Assembly (NCBI GenBank): GCA_051953655.1
Contig: JBQCIO010000221.1
Span: 1-34,240, forward strand
Origin: JBQCHF01 sp051953655
GTDB lineage: Bacteria > Actinomycetota > Actinomycetes > Motilibacterales > Motilibacteraceae
Reading direction: 5' to 3'
Length of the DNA: 34,240 bases
A model generated the notes under the pieces. That model did not search any database and had not been told where the DNA came from. It saw only the letters and a program-made list of their open reading frames with translations. This document shows, one piece after another, positions 16,525 to 24,445 of the stretch; positions within the stretch are counted from its first letter, which is position 1; each line of letters starts with the position of its first letter. A program made the position numbers and the translations under genes.

Positions 16525-17256
16525 TCACGTCCGCTCCACGTGCGCCAGCGCCCGGATCCCCCGCTCGAGGTGCCACTGCAGGTAGGCGGCCACCAGACCG
16601 CTGCCCTCCCGGCGGTACCGGCTGTCGCTGGTGTCGGCGACGGCCCAGTCGCCAGTGAGCAGCGCGCCGAGCAGCTCCAGCGTGGCCGGAGCCGGCGCGG
16701 CCGAGCCCGGGGGGCGGCAGTCGGGGCAGACCGCGCCGCCGGACTGCACCGAGAACGCGCGGTGCGGACCGGGCATCCCGCACCGGGCGCAGGCGTCGAA
16801 GGAGGGGGCCCATCCGGCCACCGACAGCGAGCGCAGCAGGAAGGCGTCGAGGACCAGCGAGGGCTCGTGCGCGCCCTCGGCCAGGGTGCGCAGCGCCCCC
16901 ACCAGCAGCAGGTACTGCTGCACGGCCGGCTCGCGCTCGGCGTCGGTGAGCCGCTCGGCGGTCTCGAGGATCGCCTGCCCGGCGGTCCACCGGGCGTAGT
17001 CGGCCACGATCGTGCTGCCGTAGGGGTGCAGCGTCTCGGCCTGGGTGACGATGTCGAGCGAGCGGCCCTCGTAGAGCTGGACGTCGACGTGCATGAACGG
17101 CTCGAGGCGAGCGCCGAACTTGGAGCGGGTGCGGCGCACGCCCTTGGCCACCGCGCGCACCCGACCGTGCTCGCGGGTCAGGACCGTGACGATGCGGTCG
17201 GCCTCGCCGAGCTTCTGGGTGCGCAGCACGACACCCTCGTCCCGGTAGAGGCCCAT
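16525..17256 (-). CDS. recO: DNA repair protein RecO
   Basis: This 243-residue RecF-pathway mediator promotes RecA loading and strand annealing. It has an N-terminal OB fold (about 1-80: LYRDEGVVLRTQKLGEADRIVTVLTREHG) and a helical domain. A zinc ribbon carries CARC and CPDC (about 157-182). The C-terminal helix ends in YLQWHLERGIRALAHVERT. ATG 17256 follows the acyltransferase stop by 7 nt, so the two are co-transcribed. RecO next to UppS is the common actinobacterial order. Confidence 0.95.
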   Translation of the reverse strand: MGLYRDEGVVLRTQKLGEADRIVTVLTREHGRVRAVAKGVRRTRSKFGARLEPFMHVDVQLYEGRSLDIVTQAETLHPYGSTIVADYARWTAGQAILETAERLTDAEREPAVQQYLLLVGALRTLAEGAHEPSLVLDAFLLRSLSVAGWAPSFDACARCGMPGPHRAFSVQSGGAVCPDCRPPGSAAPAPATLELLGALLTGDWAVADTSDSRYRREGSGLVAAYLQWHLERGIRALAHVERT

Positions 17257-17263
17257 GCCCCCA

Positions 17264-18532
17264 TCATCCCCCGTCCCCCGCAGCGAGGGCAGCAGGCTCG
17301 CGGTCGACCGGCGCCTCCGCCGCCTCCGGTCCCTCGCCGCGCGCGGGCCGGCGCCGACGGCGCACCCGGACCCCGCCGGCGGTGACGTAGATCCCGGCCG
17401 CGTGCAGGACCATCGCCAGAGCCCACCAGGCGCCGATCGTGGCGAGCAGGTAGAGCCGGCGCGGGTCGTGACCCGGCACGTGCTCGGCGAACCAGGCCAG
17501 CACCTGCTTGCTGTAGACCGGCCGGCCGTAGAGCACGGCGACGTCGTAGAGGGCGTGGCTGCCGAAGTAGGTGAGCAGGCTGTTGCGGCCCAGAGCGACC
17601 AGCGGCCAGGCCAGCACGGTCGCCACCCGGCGCCACGGCCGCCAGCCGGGGAGGTCGAGCAGCAGGGTTCCCAGGACCACCGGCGCGAGCGCGAGCGCCG
17701 CGGTCAGCAGCGCGAACGGCGGCGTCCACTGGCGCTTGAACGGCTCGACCCACGCCAGCGCGACCAGGCCGGCCGCCACGAGCACCCCGGCCCACGCGGC
17801 GAGCAGGAGCGGGGCGAGCCAGCGTCCCCGCAGCCGGATGAGGAGCCACCCGGCGGTGATCCCGGCACCGGCCGAGACCAGCGTGCCGAGGAACGACACG
17901 AGCCCTTCCGGGTCGTAGCCGTACTGCCCGTGGTGGTACACGTGGCCCGCGCCGATCACCGCGGGGTCGACGACGCCGGACAGGTTGCAGGTGGGGGCGA
18001 GCACGCCCCCGGGGCAGCCGGCCGCCTTGGTCGCCTGCAGCCAGGTGTCCACCGCCGCGAGCACCAGGGTGATCGCCCCCCACGCCACGGCCCCCCGCAC
18101 CCGCCGGCCCACCAGGCCGACGACGAGCACCAGCGCGGCGTAGATCGTGAGCGGCCCGGTGACCTGCCAGGTGTGCCAGTCGACCGACTTCGCGGTGACG
18201 GCGTTGTAGGCGAGGCTGCAGGCCAGCAGGGTGAGCGCGCGGCGCACCGTGGTCAGCACCGGCACCGGCCGGCGGTTGGCCAGCGCGAGCCCGACGCCGG
18301 ACAGCGCCACGAAGACCGGGAAGACCAGGTCGATGGCGTGGACACCGAACCACCGCGAGTGCTCCATGGCCGCCGGGCGCGGCGCGAGCACGCCCACGTT
18401 CACCAGCGACGCGATGAGCATCCCGCCGCGGGCCCAGTCCAGCGCCATGACGCGGGCGGCGCGGCGCGCCGGCGCAGGTGCCTGCCCGGCGCCGGGCGCG
18501 GCGAGGTCGTCGGAGGGGAGCGTCGCGGTCAC
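17264..18532 (-). CDS. DUF1624/HGSNAT-like membrane acyltransferase
   Basis: This 422-residue protein has about ten membrane segments. The N-terminal pattern MALDWARGGMLIASLVNV, then HSRWFGVHAIDLVFPVFVALSGVGLAL, is characteristic of the heparan-alpha-glucosaminide N-acetyltransferase catalytic family (DUF1624), which moves an acetyl group across the membrane to a sugar amine. Near the C-terminus are LGRNSLLTYFGSHALYDV, and then a basic tail with RVRRRRRPARG. The bacterial substrate is unknown; a wall or membrane glycan is a reasonable guess. GTG 18532 gives a 28-residue Ala/Pro-rich leader before the family match. ATG 18447 (MALDWARGG) is a possible shorter start. Confidence 0.8.
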   Translation of the reverse strand: MTATLPSDDLAAPGAGQAPAPARRAARVMALDWARGGMLIASLVNVGVLAPRPAAMEHSRWFGVHAIDLVFPVFVALSGVGLALANRRPVPVLTTVRRALTLLACSLAYNAVTAKSVDWHTWQVTGPLTIYAALVLVVGLVGRRVRGAVAWGAITLVLAAVDTWLQATKAAGCPGGVLAPTCNLSGVVDPAVIGAGHVYHHGQYGYDPEGLVSFLGTLVSAGAGITAGWLLIRLRGRWLAPLLLAAWAGVLVAAGLVALAWVEPFKRQWTPPFALLTAALALAPVVLGTLLLDLPGWRPWRRVATVLAWPLVALGRNSLLTYFGSHALYDVAVLYGRPVYSKQVLAWFAEHVPGHDPRRLYLLATIGAWWALAMVLHAAGIYVTAGGVRVRRRRRPARGEGPEAAEAPVDREPAALAAGDGG

Positions 18533-18682
18533 CCGCCGAGACTACGGACCCGGAGGGGTCACGGTGAGCGGATTGTCCGACATCGCACCGGTCGGGCCGC
18601 CACCGGGCAGCGACCGAGGACACGGCGGCGCACGCGCGAAAGACGGTCGCGGTGCGGGCCCACCGCCTGGCAGGGTCGCGCC

Positions 18683-19540
18683 GTGAGCCTCCCCTCCGTC
18701 GACGCCGACCTGCTCGCCCGGGTCGAGCGCTATTACGACGCCGCACCTCGGCCCGGTTCCCGGACGGAGGAGGTCGGCCCCTTCACCCTGTTCGTCAACG
18801 AGCGTCCCGGCGGCTGGCCGTACTACGCCCGTCCGCAGCTCGGCCTGGACGTGGCGCCGCGCCACGAGGACGTCGAGGCGGTGCGCGCGCGCCAGCGCGA
18901 GCTCGGGGTGCCCGAGGCGCTGGAGTGGGTGCACGAGACCACGCCCGCCCTCCTGGGCGCCGCCCGCGCGGCCGGGCTGCAGGTGCACGAGCACCCGCTG
19001 CTGGTCCTGGCCGAGCCGGCCGCCGCCCCGGCCCCGGCACCGGACGTCGTGGTGCGGGTGGTGCCCGCCGACGACCCGGCGCTGCCGGCCGTCCAGGCCG
19101 CGATCCACCTCGGGTTCGCCACCGCAGGGACCGACGTCGGTGAGCCCGGCCCGGCCGAGCGCGACGCCGCCGCCCGCGGCGACCACGACGCGGTGCGGGC
19201 GGGCATCCGGGGCGGCACCCAGGTCCTGGTGGCGGCCGAGGACGTCGACGGCCCGCTGGCAGGGGGATCGCACAACCCGCGCACGATCCGGCGGCACGAC
19301 GGGTCGGAGGAGCTGGTCACCGAGCTGACCGGCATCGCCACGCTCCCCTCGGCCCGCCGCCGCGGACTTGGCGCGGCGGTGACCGCCGCCCTGGTGGCCG
19401 ACGCCCGGACCCGCGGCGCGGACCTGGTGCTGCTCAGCGCCAGCGACGACGCCGTGGCCCGGGTCTACGAGAAGGTCGGCTTCCGCCGGGTCGGCACCGC
19501 CTGCGTGGCCGAACCCCCCGAGGACAGCACCCCCGGCTGA
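18683..19540 (+). CDS. GNAT-family N-acetyltransferase
   Basis: This 285-residue protein has an N-terminal domain (1-115) that helps recognise substrate. The C-terminal GNAT fold (about 122-285) includes TELTGIATLPSARRRGLGAAVTAALVADARTRGADLVLLSASDDAVARVYEKVGFRRVG. The R/G-rich loop binds the acetyl-CoA pyrophosphate, and YEKVGF is the last strand. The substrate is not predictable. GTG 18683 has only a weak site (CAGGG) upstream. It is divergent from the acyltransferase gene, and its stop codon is the first base triplet of a perfect 23-bp inverted repeat. Confidence 0.85.
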   Translation: MSLPSVDADLLARVERYYDAAPRPGSRTEEVGPFTLFVNERPGGWPYYARPQLGLDVAPRHEDVEAVRARQRELGVPEALEWVHETTPALLGAARAAGLQVHEHPLLVLAEPAAAPAPAPDVVVRVVPADDPALPAVQAAIHLGFATAGTDVGEPGPAERDAAARGDHDAVRAGIRGGTQVLVAAEDVDGPLAGGSHNPRTIRRHDGSEELVTELTGIATLPSARRRGLGAAVTAALVADARTRGADLVLLSASDDAVARVYEKVGFRRVGTACVAEPPEDSTPG

Positions 19541-19591
19541 TCATGCAGAACATGTAGATCGTCAACCTGATCTACATGTTCTGCATGATCA
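19538..19591. repeat. Perfect 23-bp inverted repeat containing a stop codon
   Basis: The arms 19538-19560 and 19569-19591 are exact complements, starting TGATCATGCAGAACATG, with an 8-nt loop GTCAACCT. The GNAT gene's TGA is the first three bases of the left arm. The arms are much more AT-rich than their surroundings. It sits between the convergent GNAT and leuA genes and could terminate both. Confidence 0.9.
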
Positions 19592-19614
19592 CCAGGGGTT
19601 TGGTGGGGGGTTGG

Positions 19615-21324
19615 TCAGGCGCGGGACGAGCGGTTGACCGCGCTGACGACGGCGCGCAGGGACGCGGTGACGATGTTCGCGTCGATGCCGACGCCCCAGA
19701 ACACCCGGCCGGCCACGGCGCACTCGACGTAGGCGGCGGCGCGGGCGTCGCCGCCGGCGCTGAGGGCGTGCTCGGCGTAGTCCAGGACGCGGACGTCGTA
19801 GCCGAGCGGGGTGAGGGCGTCGACGAAGGCCGCGATCGGGCCGTTGCCCACGCCCTCCAGCGTCTTGACCTCGCCGTCGACGTAGACGTTCACGGTGAGG
19901 GCGTCCTTCTCCCCCGCCGCGGAGGAGGTGTGGTGGCTGTTGAGCCGCAGCGGCGCCTCGGCGGTGAGGTACTCGGCCTCGAAGGCGGTCCACATCTCCT
20001 CAGGGCTCACCTCGCCGCCCTCGGCGTCGGTGCGGGCCTGCACCACCTGGCTGAACTCGATCTGCAGCCGGCGCGGCAGCTCGAGCTGGTGGTCGGTCTT
20101 CATGATGTAGGCCACGCCGCCCTTGCCGGACTGCGAGTTGACCCGGATGACCGCCTCGTAGGTGCGCCCGACGTCCTTGGGGTCGATCGGCAGGTAGGGC
20201 ACCGCCCACGGGATGTCGTCGACGCCGACGCCGGCCGCGGCGGCGTCGCGCTCCATCCACTCGAAGCCCTTCTTGATGGCGTCCTGGTGGGAGCCGGAGA
20301 AGGCGGTGTAGACCAGGTCGCCGCCGTAGGGGTGGCGCTCGTGCACCGGGATCTGGTTGCAGTACTCGACGGTGCGGCGGACCTCGTCGATGTCGCTGAA
20401 GTCGATCTGCGGGTCGATCCCCTGCGAGAACAGGTTCATCCCGAGGGTGACCAGGCAGACGTTGCCGGTGCGCTCGCCGTTGCCGAACAGCGTGCCCTCG
20501 ATGCGGTCGGCACCGGCCAGGTAGCCCAGCTCGGCAGCCGCCACGGCGGTGCCGCGGTCGTTGTGCGGGTGCAGGCTCAGCACCAGCGAGTCGCGGTGGG
20601 CCAGCCGGCGGTGCATCCACTCGATGGAGTCGGCGTAGACGTTGGGGGTGGCCATCTCGACGGTGGCCGGCAGGTTGACGATCACCTTGCGGTCCGGGGT
20701 CGGCTGCCAGACGTCGTTGACGGCGTCGCAGACCCGCAGGGCGAACTCGAGCTCGGTGCCGGTGTAGGACTCGGGCGAGTACTCGAAGAACACGTCGGTG
20801 TCGGGCACCGTCTCGGCCAGCTTCTGGCACAGCCGCGCGCCCTGCACGGCGATGTCGACGATGCCGTCCATGTCCAGGCCGAACACCACCCGCCGCTGCA
20901 GCGTGGAGGTGGAGTTGTAGAGGTGGACGATGGCCTGCTTCGCACCGCGGATGGACTCGTAGGTGCGCTCGATGAGGTGGTCGCGGGCCTGGGTGAGGAC
21001 CTGGATGACGACGTCGTCGGGGATGAGGTCCTGCTCGATGAGCTGACGGACGAAGTCGAAGTCGGTCTGGCTGGCCGAGGGGAAGCCGACCTCGATCTCC
21101 TTGTAGCCCATCTCCACCAGGAGCTTGAACATCTTGAGCTTGCGGGCCGGCGTCATCGGGTCGATGAGGGCCTGGTTGCCGTCGCGCAGGTCGACCGAGC
21201 ACCAGCGCGGGGCCTGGGTGATGGTCCTGCCCGGCCAGGTGCGGTCCGGGATGTCGACCGGCGTGAACGGGGCGTACTTGCCGATCGGCATGCCCGTGGG
21301 CTGCTGGGGGTTGCGCTCGCTCAT
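19615..21324 (-). CDS. leuA: 2-isopropylmalate synthase
   Basis: This 569-residue enzyme condenses acetyl-CoA with 2-oxoisovalerate in the first committed step of leucine synthesis. The TIM barrel carries RWCSVDLRDGNQALIDPM (R47, D48 and the catalytic DxRDG region), LHPHNDRGT (the metal-binding H-x-H) and FGNGERTGNVCLV. The C-terminal domain (about 440-569), with SGKGGVAYIMKTDH at the linker and GVGNGPIAAFVDAL, is the leucine-binding allosteric domain. The length fits the actinobacterial long form. ATG 21324 has GAGAGGAAG upstream. Expression is probably attenuated by the leader at 21421-21483 and the hairpins after it. Confidence 0.97.
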   Translation of the reverse strand: MSERNPQQPTGMPIGKYAPFTPVDIPDRTWPGRTITQAPRWCSVDLRDGNQALIDPMTPARKLKMFKLLVEMGYKEIEVGFPSASQTDFDFVRQLIEQDLIPDDVVIQVLTQARDHLIERTYESIRGAKQAIVHLYNSTSTLQRRVVFGLDMDGIVDIAVQGARLCQKLAETVPDTDVFFEYSPESYTGTELEFALRVCDAVNDVWQPTPDRKVIVNLPATVEMATPNVYADSIEWMHRRLAHRDSLVLSLHPHNDRGTAVAAAELGYLAGADRIEGTLFGNGERTGNVCLVTLGMNLFSQGIDPQIDFSDIDEVRRTVEYCNQIPVHERHPYGGDLVYTAFSGSHQDAIKKGFEWMERDAAAAGVGVDDIPWAVPYLPIDPKDVGRTYEAVIRVNSQSGKGGVAYIMKTDHQLELPRRLQIEFSQVVQARTDAEGGEVSPEEMWTAFEAEYLTAEAPLRLNSHHTSSAAGEKDALTVNVYVDGEVKTLEGVGNGPIAAFVDALTPLGYDVRVLDYAEHALSAGGDARAAAYVECAVAGRVFWGVGIDANIVTASLRAVVSAVNRSSRA

Positions 21325-21346
21325 TGCTGGGGCTTCCTCTCGCGGC

Positions 21347-21372
21347 GGGCCCGACGACGTCGGTCGGGGCCC
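21347..21372 (-). terminator. Attenuator-like GC hairpin before leuA
   Basis: Read on the minus strand, GGGCCCCGACCGACG then TCGTCGGGCCC folds into a 9-bp, bulged, GC-only stem between the leader peptide and the leuA start. No U-tract follows, so termination would have to rely on stem strength, or the hairpin could affect access to the ribosome site 14 nt downstream. Confidence 0.45.
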
Positions 21373-21400
21373 GGGGTCGGCGGCCGGCGCACGACGTCTC

Positions 21401-21439
21401 CCGCGACGAGGGGACCGGCCCTAGTGGACCCCGTCGCGG
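21401..21439 (-). promoter_or_regulatory. Leader hairpin overlapping the end of the leuA leader peptide
   Basis: CCGCGACGGGG (minus strand, 21439-21429) pairs with CCCCTCGTCGCGG (21413-21401) apart from a 2-nt bulge. Its 5' strand lies inside the last leader codons, just past the Leu codons, so a ribosome stalled there would open it. This is the expected position of an attenuator's first switching stem. Confidence 0.5.
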
Positions 21440-21483
21440 CAGATAAGGAGGAGGCTCCGGCGGCGCTGCACGGACAGCACCAT
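21421..21483 (-). CDS. leuA leader peptide (LLLI-containing)
   Basis: This is a 20-codon frame, ATG 21483 to TAG 21421. After MVLSVQRRRS it has three consecutive Leu codons (CTC CTC CTT) and one Ile codon, then CRDGVH. The run of leucines 97 nt before leuA, followed directly by hairpins, is the classical sign of transcription attenuation. Leader peptides upstream of branched-chain amino acid genes are known in actinobacteria. The ribosome site before ATG 21483 is weak (GGGCG), so the leader mRNA may start close to the ATG. The frame is too short for statistical support. Confidence 0.6.
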   Translation of the reverse strand: MVLSVQRRRSLLLICRDGVH

Positions 21484-21575
21484 ACGCCCGGGTCGCAGCT
21501 GCCCACCATGACAGTAGGACGAGCGTCCGCATGCTGGGACGTCTGATCGAGAAGTCCAGCCCACTCCCCGCGACA

Positions 21576-21641
21576 GTTCCATGCCTAGCGCGACAGATCT
21601 GTCGCGGGAAGCATGGAACGATCACGCTCCCGTGATCGTTC
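21576..21641 (+). repeat. 66-bp double-hairpin repeat, copy A
   Basis: Hairpin 1 (21576-21619) runs GTTCCATGC ... CAGATCTG ... GCATGGAAC. Hairpin 2 (21616-21641) is GAACGATCACG-CTCC-CGTGATCGTTC with perfect 11-bp arms, and the two share GAAC. The whole aligns without gaps to the reverse complement of copy B. It lies in the 344-nt gap between era and leuA; the rest of that gap holds the leuA leader and nothing else I recognise. Confidence 0.9.
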
Positions 21642-21668
21642 GAGCCGGGCCCGGGGGTGGCTCGAGAG

Positions 21669-22637
21669 CTAGAACCCCAGCCGGCGCAGCTGCTTGGGGT
21701 CGCGCTGCCAGTCCTTGGCCACCTTCACGTGCAGGTCGAGGTAGACCGGGGTGCCCAGCAGGGCCTCGATGTGCTGGCGGGCGGTGGCGCCGACGTCGCG
21801 CAGGCGGGAGCCGCCGGAGCCGATGACGATCGCCTTCTGGCTGGGGCGCTCGACGTAGAGGTCGGCGCGCACGTCGAGCAGCGGCCTGTCGGCGGGGCGG
21901 TCCTCGCGCGGGACCATCTCCTCCACCACCACGGCCAGGCTGTGCGGCAGCTCGTCGCGCACGCCCTCCAGGGCGGCCTCGCGGATCAGCTCGGCCACCA
22001 TGACCTGCTCGGGCTCGTCGGTGAGCTCGCCCTCGGGGTAGAGCGCCGGGCCCTCGGGCAGCAGCGGCACGAGCAGGTCGGCGAGCAGGTCGACCTGGTC
22101 CCCGCGCACCGCGGACACCGGCACGATCTCGGCCCACTCGAAGCCCGCCTGCTCGCCCAGGCGCTGCACCGCCAGCAGCTGCTCGGCCAGCTGGTCGCGG
22201 CCCACCAGGTCGGTCTTGGTGACGACGGCGACCTTGGGCGTGCGCGTCACCCCGGCCAGCTCGGTGGCGATGTAGCGGTCGCCCGGGCCCACCGGCTGGT
22301 CGGCCGGGACGCAGAAGCCGATGACGTCGACCTCGGCCCAGGTGCCGCGGACCAGCTCGTTGAGCCGCTCCCCCAGCAGCGTGCGCGGCTTGTGCACGCC
22401 GGGGGTGTCGACCAGCACCAGCTGGCCGTCGGGCCGGCTGACGATGCCGCGCACGGTGTGCCGGGTGGTCTGCGGGCGGGAGGAGGTGATGGCCACCTTC
22501 TCGCCCACCAGGGCGTTGGTGAGCGTGGACTTGCCGGCGTTGGGCCGGCCGACCAGGCAGGCGAAGCCGGACCGGGTCGTCGCGTCGGTCAGGCCCGTCG
22601 GGCCCGTCGGGTCGGTCGGTTCGCTCGGGTCGCTCAC
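21669..22637 (-). CDS. era: GTPase Era
   Basis: This 322-residue ribosome-assembly GTPase binds the 3' end of 16S rRNA. The G domain has G1 GRPNAGKS (30-37), a G2 region QTTRHTVRG, G3 DTPG (77-80) and G4 TKTD (140-143, a variant of NKxD). The C-terminal KH domain (about 225-320) contains AIVIGSGGSRLRDVGATARQHIEALLG. The first 22 residues are a Pro/Thr/Gly/Asp tail specific to this lineage. GTG 22637 is the most likely start although its ribosome site is weak. It follows the deaminase-like gene by 46 nt in an operon. Confidence 0.95.
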   Translation of the reverse strand: MSDPSEPTDPTGPTGLTDATTRSGFACLVGRPNAGKSTLTNALVGEKVAITSSRPQTTRHTVRGIVSRPDGQLVLVDTPGVHKPRTLLGERLNELVRGTWAEVDVIGFCVPADQPVGPGDRYIATELAGVTRTPKVAVVTKTDLVGRDQLAEQLLAVQRLGEQAGFEWAEIVPVSAVRGDQVDLLADLLVPLLPEGPALYPEGELTDEPEQVMVAELIREAALEGVRDELPHSLAVVVEEMVPREDRPADRPLLDVRADLYVERPSQKAIVIGSGGSRLRDVGATARQHIEALLGTPVYLDLHVKVAKDWQRDPKQLRRLGF

Positions 22638-22683
22638 GGGTCGATCGTCCCACGGCCCCGCCGGAGGGCGGCCCGCGCCGGGC

Positions 22684-23049
22684 TCAGGCCGAGGCGGTGC
22701 CGGCCAGGGCGCCGTCGGGCCCGGCCAGGTGCACGGGGGTGCCGGCGCCACCGAGGTCGCGCACGGCGCCGAGGTCCTCGCGCGGGCGGGTGGGGGCGTC
22801 GGTGACGATCCCGGCCGCCTCCAGGCTGCGCGCGCCGCTGGCCACGGCCGCCGCGACGGCGGCCTGCAACGCGGTGAGCTTGAGCGAGGGAAGGTCGACC
22901 GTGACCGCGGCGTAGGTGCGCCCGGTCTCGTCGCGCACCGCGGCACCCTCCGAGGCGCCCACCCGCGCCCGGCCCGCCCGGGCCAGGGTGAGCAGCTTGG
23001 CGTCCTCGGGGTCGAGGGTGGCCGTGGCGTCGGCGGTGGGCTCAGACAT
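22684..23049 (-). CDS. Cytidine-deaminase-like protein lacking catalytic residues
   Basis: This 121-residue protein sits where actinobacterial genomes often have a gene annotated as cytidine deaminase between the CBS protein and era. The segment RVGASEGAAVRDETGRTYAAVTVDLPSLKLTALQAAVAAAVASGARS follows the deaminase fold. The Cys-Ala-Glu of the active site is replaced by Ala-Leu-Gln (LTALQAAV), and the second CxxC motif is missing, so zinc and catalysis should be lost. It overlaps the CBS gene by 8 nt (ATG at 23049), so it is translated in coupling with it. The role is unknown, perhaps structural. Confidence 0.75.
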   Translation of the reverse strand: MSEPTADATATLDPEDAKLLTLARAGRARVGASEGAAVRDETGRTYAAVTVDLPSLKLTALQAAVAAAVASGARSLEAAGIVTDAPTRPREDLGAVRDLGGAGTPVHLAGPDGALAGTASA

Positions 23050-24445
23050 CGACGTGCTCCGGGTCGTCGGCGGGCTGGGGCTGGCGCTTGCGGCGGCTCT
23101 CCGACCGCTCCGACGCCGTGTCGTGACCGGTCTGGTCGGTGCGCCCCGGCTGCTCGGTGGACGGGGGCTCCTCGGGCGGCACCGCACGCACCAGCACCGT
23201 ACCGACCCGGTTGCGCCGGCCCTGCGCGGCCTCGGCGACCAGCTCGAGGTCCTCCACCACCACGTGCGAGCCGGGGATGGGGACGCGCCCGAGGTGCTTG
23301 CTCAGCAGGCCGCCGACGGTGTCGACGTCGTCGTCCTCCAGCTCCACGCCGAACAGCTCGCCGAGCTCCTCGATGTGCAGCCGGGTGCTCACCCGCACCT
23401 GCCCCTCGGGCAGATGCTCGACCATCGGCCGCTCGCGGTCGTACTCGTCGGCGATGTCGCCGACGATCTCCTCGAGGATGTCCTCGATGGTGACCAGCCC
23501 GGCGGTGCCGCCGTACTCGTCCACGACCACGGCGATGTGGGTCTGCTCGGCCTGCATCTCGCGCAGCAGCTGCGCCACCGGCTTGCTCTCGGGCACGAAC
23601 GCGGCCGGGCGCATGAGCTGCTCCACCCGCTCGCTCGTCTCCGACTCGCGGTAGTCGAAGGTGCGCCGGGAGACGTCCTTGAGGTAGACGATGCCGACGA
23701 CGTCGTCCAGCCCGCCCTCGCCGACCACCGGGATCCGCGAGAAACCGCTGCGCAGGGCCAAGGACAGGGCCTGGCGCAGCGTCTTGCCGCGCTCGATCCA
23801 GACCATGTCGGTGCGCGGCACCATGACCTCGCGCACGATGGTGTCGCCCAGCTCGAAGACGGAGTGGATCATCGCCCGCTCCTCGTCCTCGATGACCTTG
23901 TTCTCCTGGGCGAGGTCGACCAGGTCGCGCAGCTCGGCCTCGGAGGCGAACGGTCCCTCCGCGAAGCCCTTGCCGGGGGTGAGGGCGTTGCCGACGAGGA
24001 TGAGCAGCCTGGGCAGCGGTCCGAGGACACGGGTGATCCGCCGGGCCAGCGGCGCACCGGCCAGGCCGATCCGGTCGGCGTGCTGGCGGCCCAGGGTGCG
24101 CGGGCTGACGCCCACCGCGACGTAGGAGACGACGACCATCACCGCGCCGGCGACCAGCAGCGCGCGCCAGCGGGGACCGGTCAGCGCGTCGAGCATGACC
24201 GCGGTGACCAGCACCGTGGCGACCAGCTCGCCGACGACGCGCAGGAGGGTGAGCACGTTGAGGTAGCGGGCCGGGTCGGCCAGCACCTCGAGCAGCGCGC
24301 TGGAACCGCGACGCTCCTCGCGGGCCAGCTCCTCGGCCCGCACCCGGGAGACCCGGGACAGCGCGGACTCGACCATCGCGAACAGCCCGGCCAGCACGAC
24401 CAGCAGCGCCGCGAGGACGAGCAGCCAGATATCTGAGGCGCTCAC
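23042..24445 (-). CDS. CNNM/CorC-type membrane protein with CBS domains (hemolysin family)
   Basis: This 467-residue protein has an N-terminal CNNM (DUF21) domain with three or four membrane segments (1-135: WLLVLAALLVVLAGLFAMVESALSRVSR). Two CBS domains follow (about 195-320; VMVPRTDMVWI, SRIPVVGE, VVDEYGGTAGLVTIEDILEEIVGDI), then a C-terminal CorC_HlyC FAD-binding-like domain (about 340-415) and a charged tail. The family is linked to magnesium or cobalt export and stress resistance. GTG 24445 overlaps the ybeY stop in GTGA. Confidence 0.92.
   Translation of the reverse strand: MSASDIWLLVLAALLVVLAGLFAMVESALSRVSRVRAEELAREERRGSSALLEVLADPARYLNVLTLLRVVGELVATVLVTAVMLDALTGPRWRALLVAGAVMVVVSYVAVGVSPRTLGRQHADRIGLAGAPLARRITRVLGPLPRLLILVGNALTPGKGFAEGPFASEAELRDLVDLAQENKVIEDEERAMIHSVFELGDTIVREVMVPRTDMVWIERGKTLRQALSLALRSGFSRIPVVGEGGLDDVVGIVYLKDVSRRTFDYRESETSERVEQLMRPAAFVPESKPVAQLLREMQAEQTHIAVVVDEYGGTAGLVTIEDILEEIVGDIADEYDRERPMVEHLPEGQVRVSTRLHIEELGELFGVELEDDDVDTVGGLLSKHLGRVPIPGSHVVVEDLELVAEAAQGRRNRVGTVLVRAVPPEEPPSTEQPGRTDQTGHDTASERSESRRKRQPQPADDPEHVDV

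Noticed and set aside
21321..21509. A 62-residue minus-strand frame between leader and leuA that ends at the leuA start.
   Set aside because: It crosses both attenuator hairpins, has no family match, and the 20-codon frame with consecutive Leu codons explains the region better.
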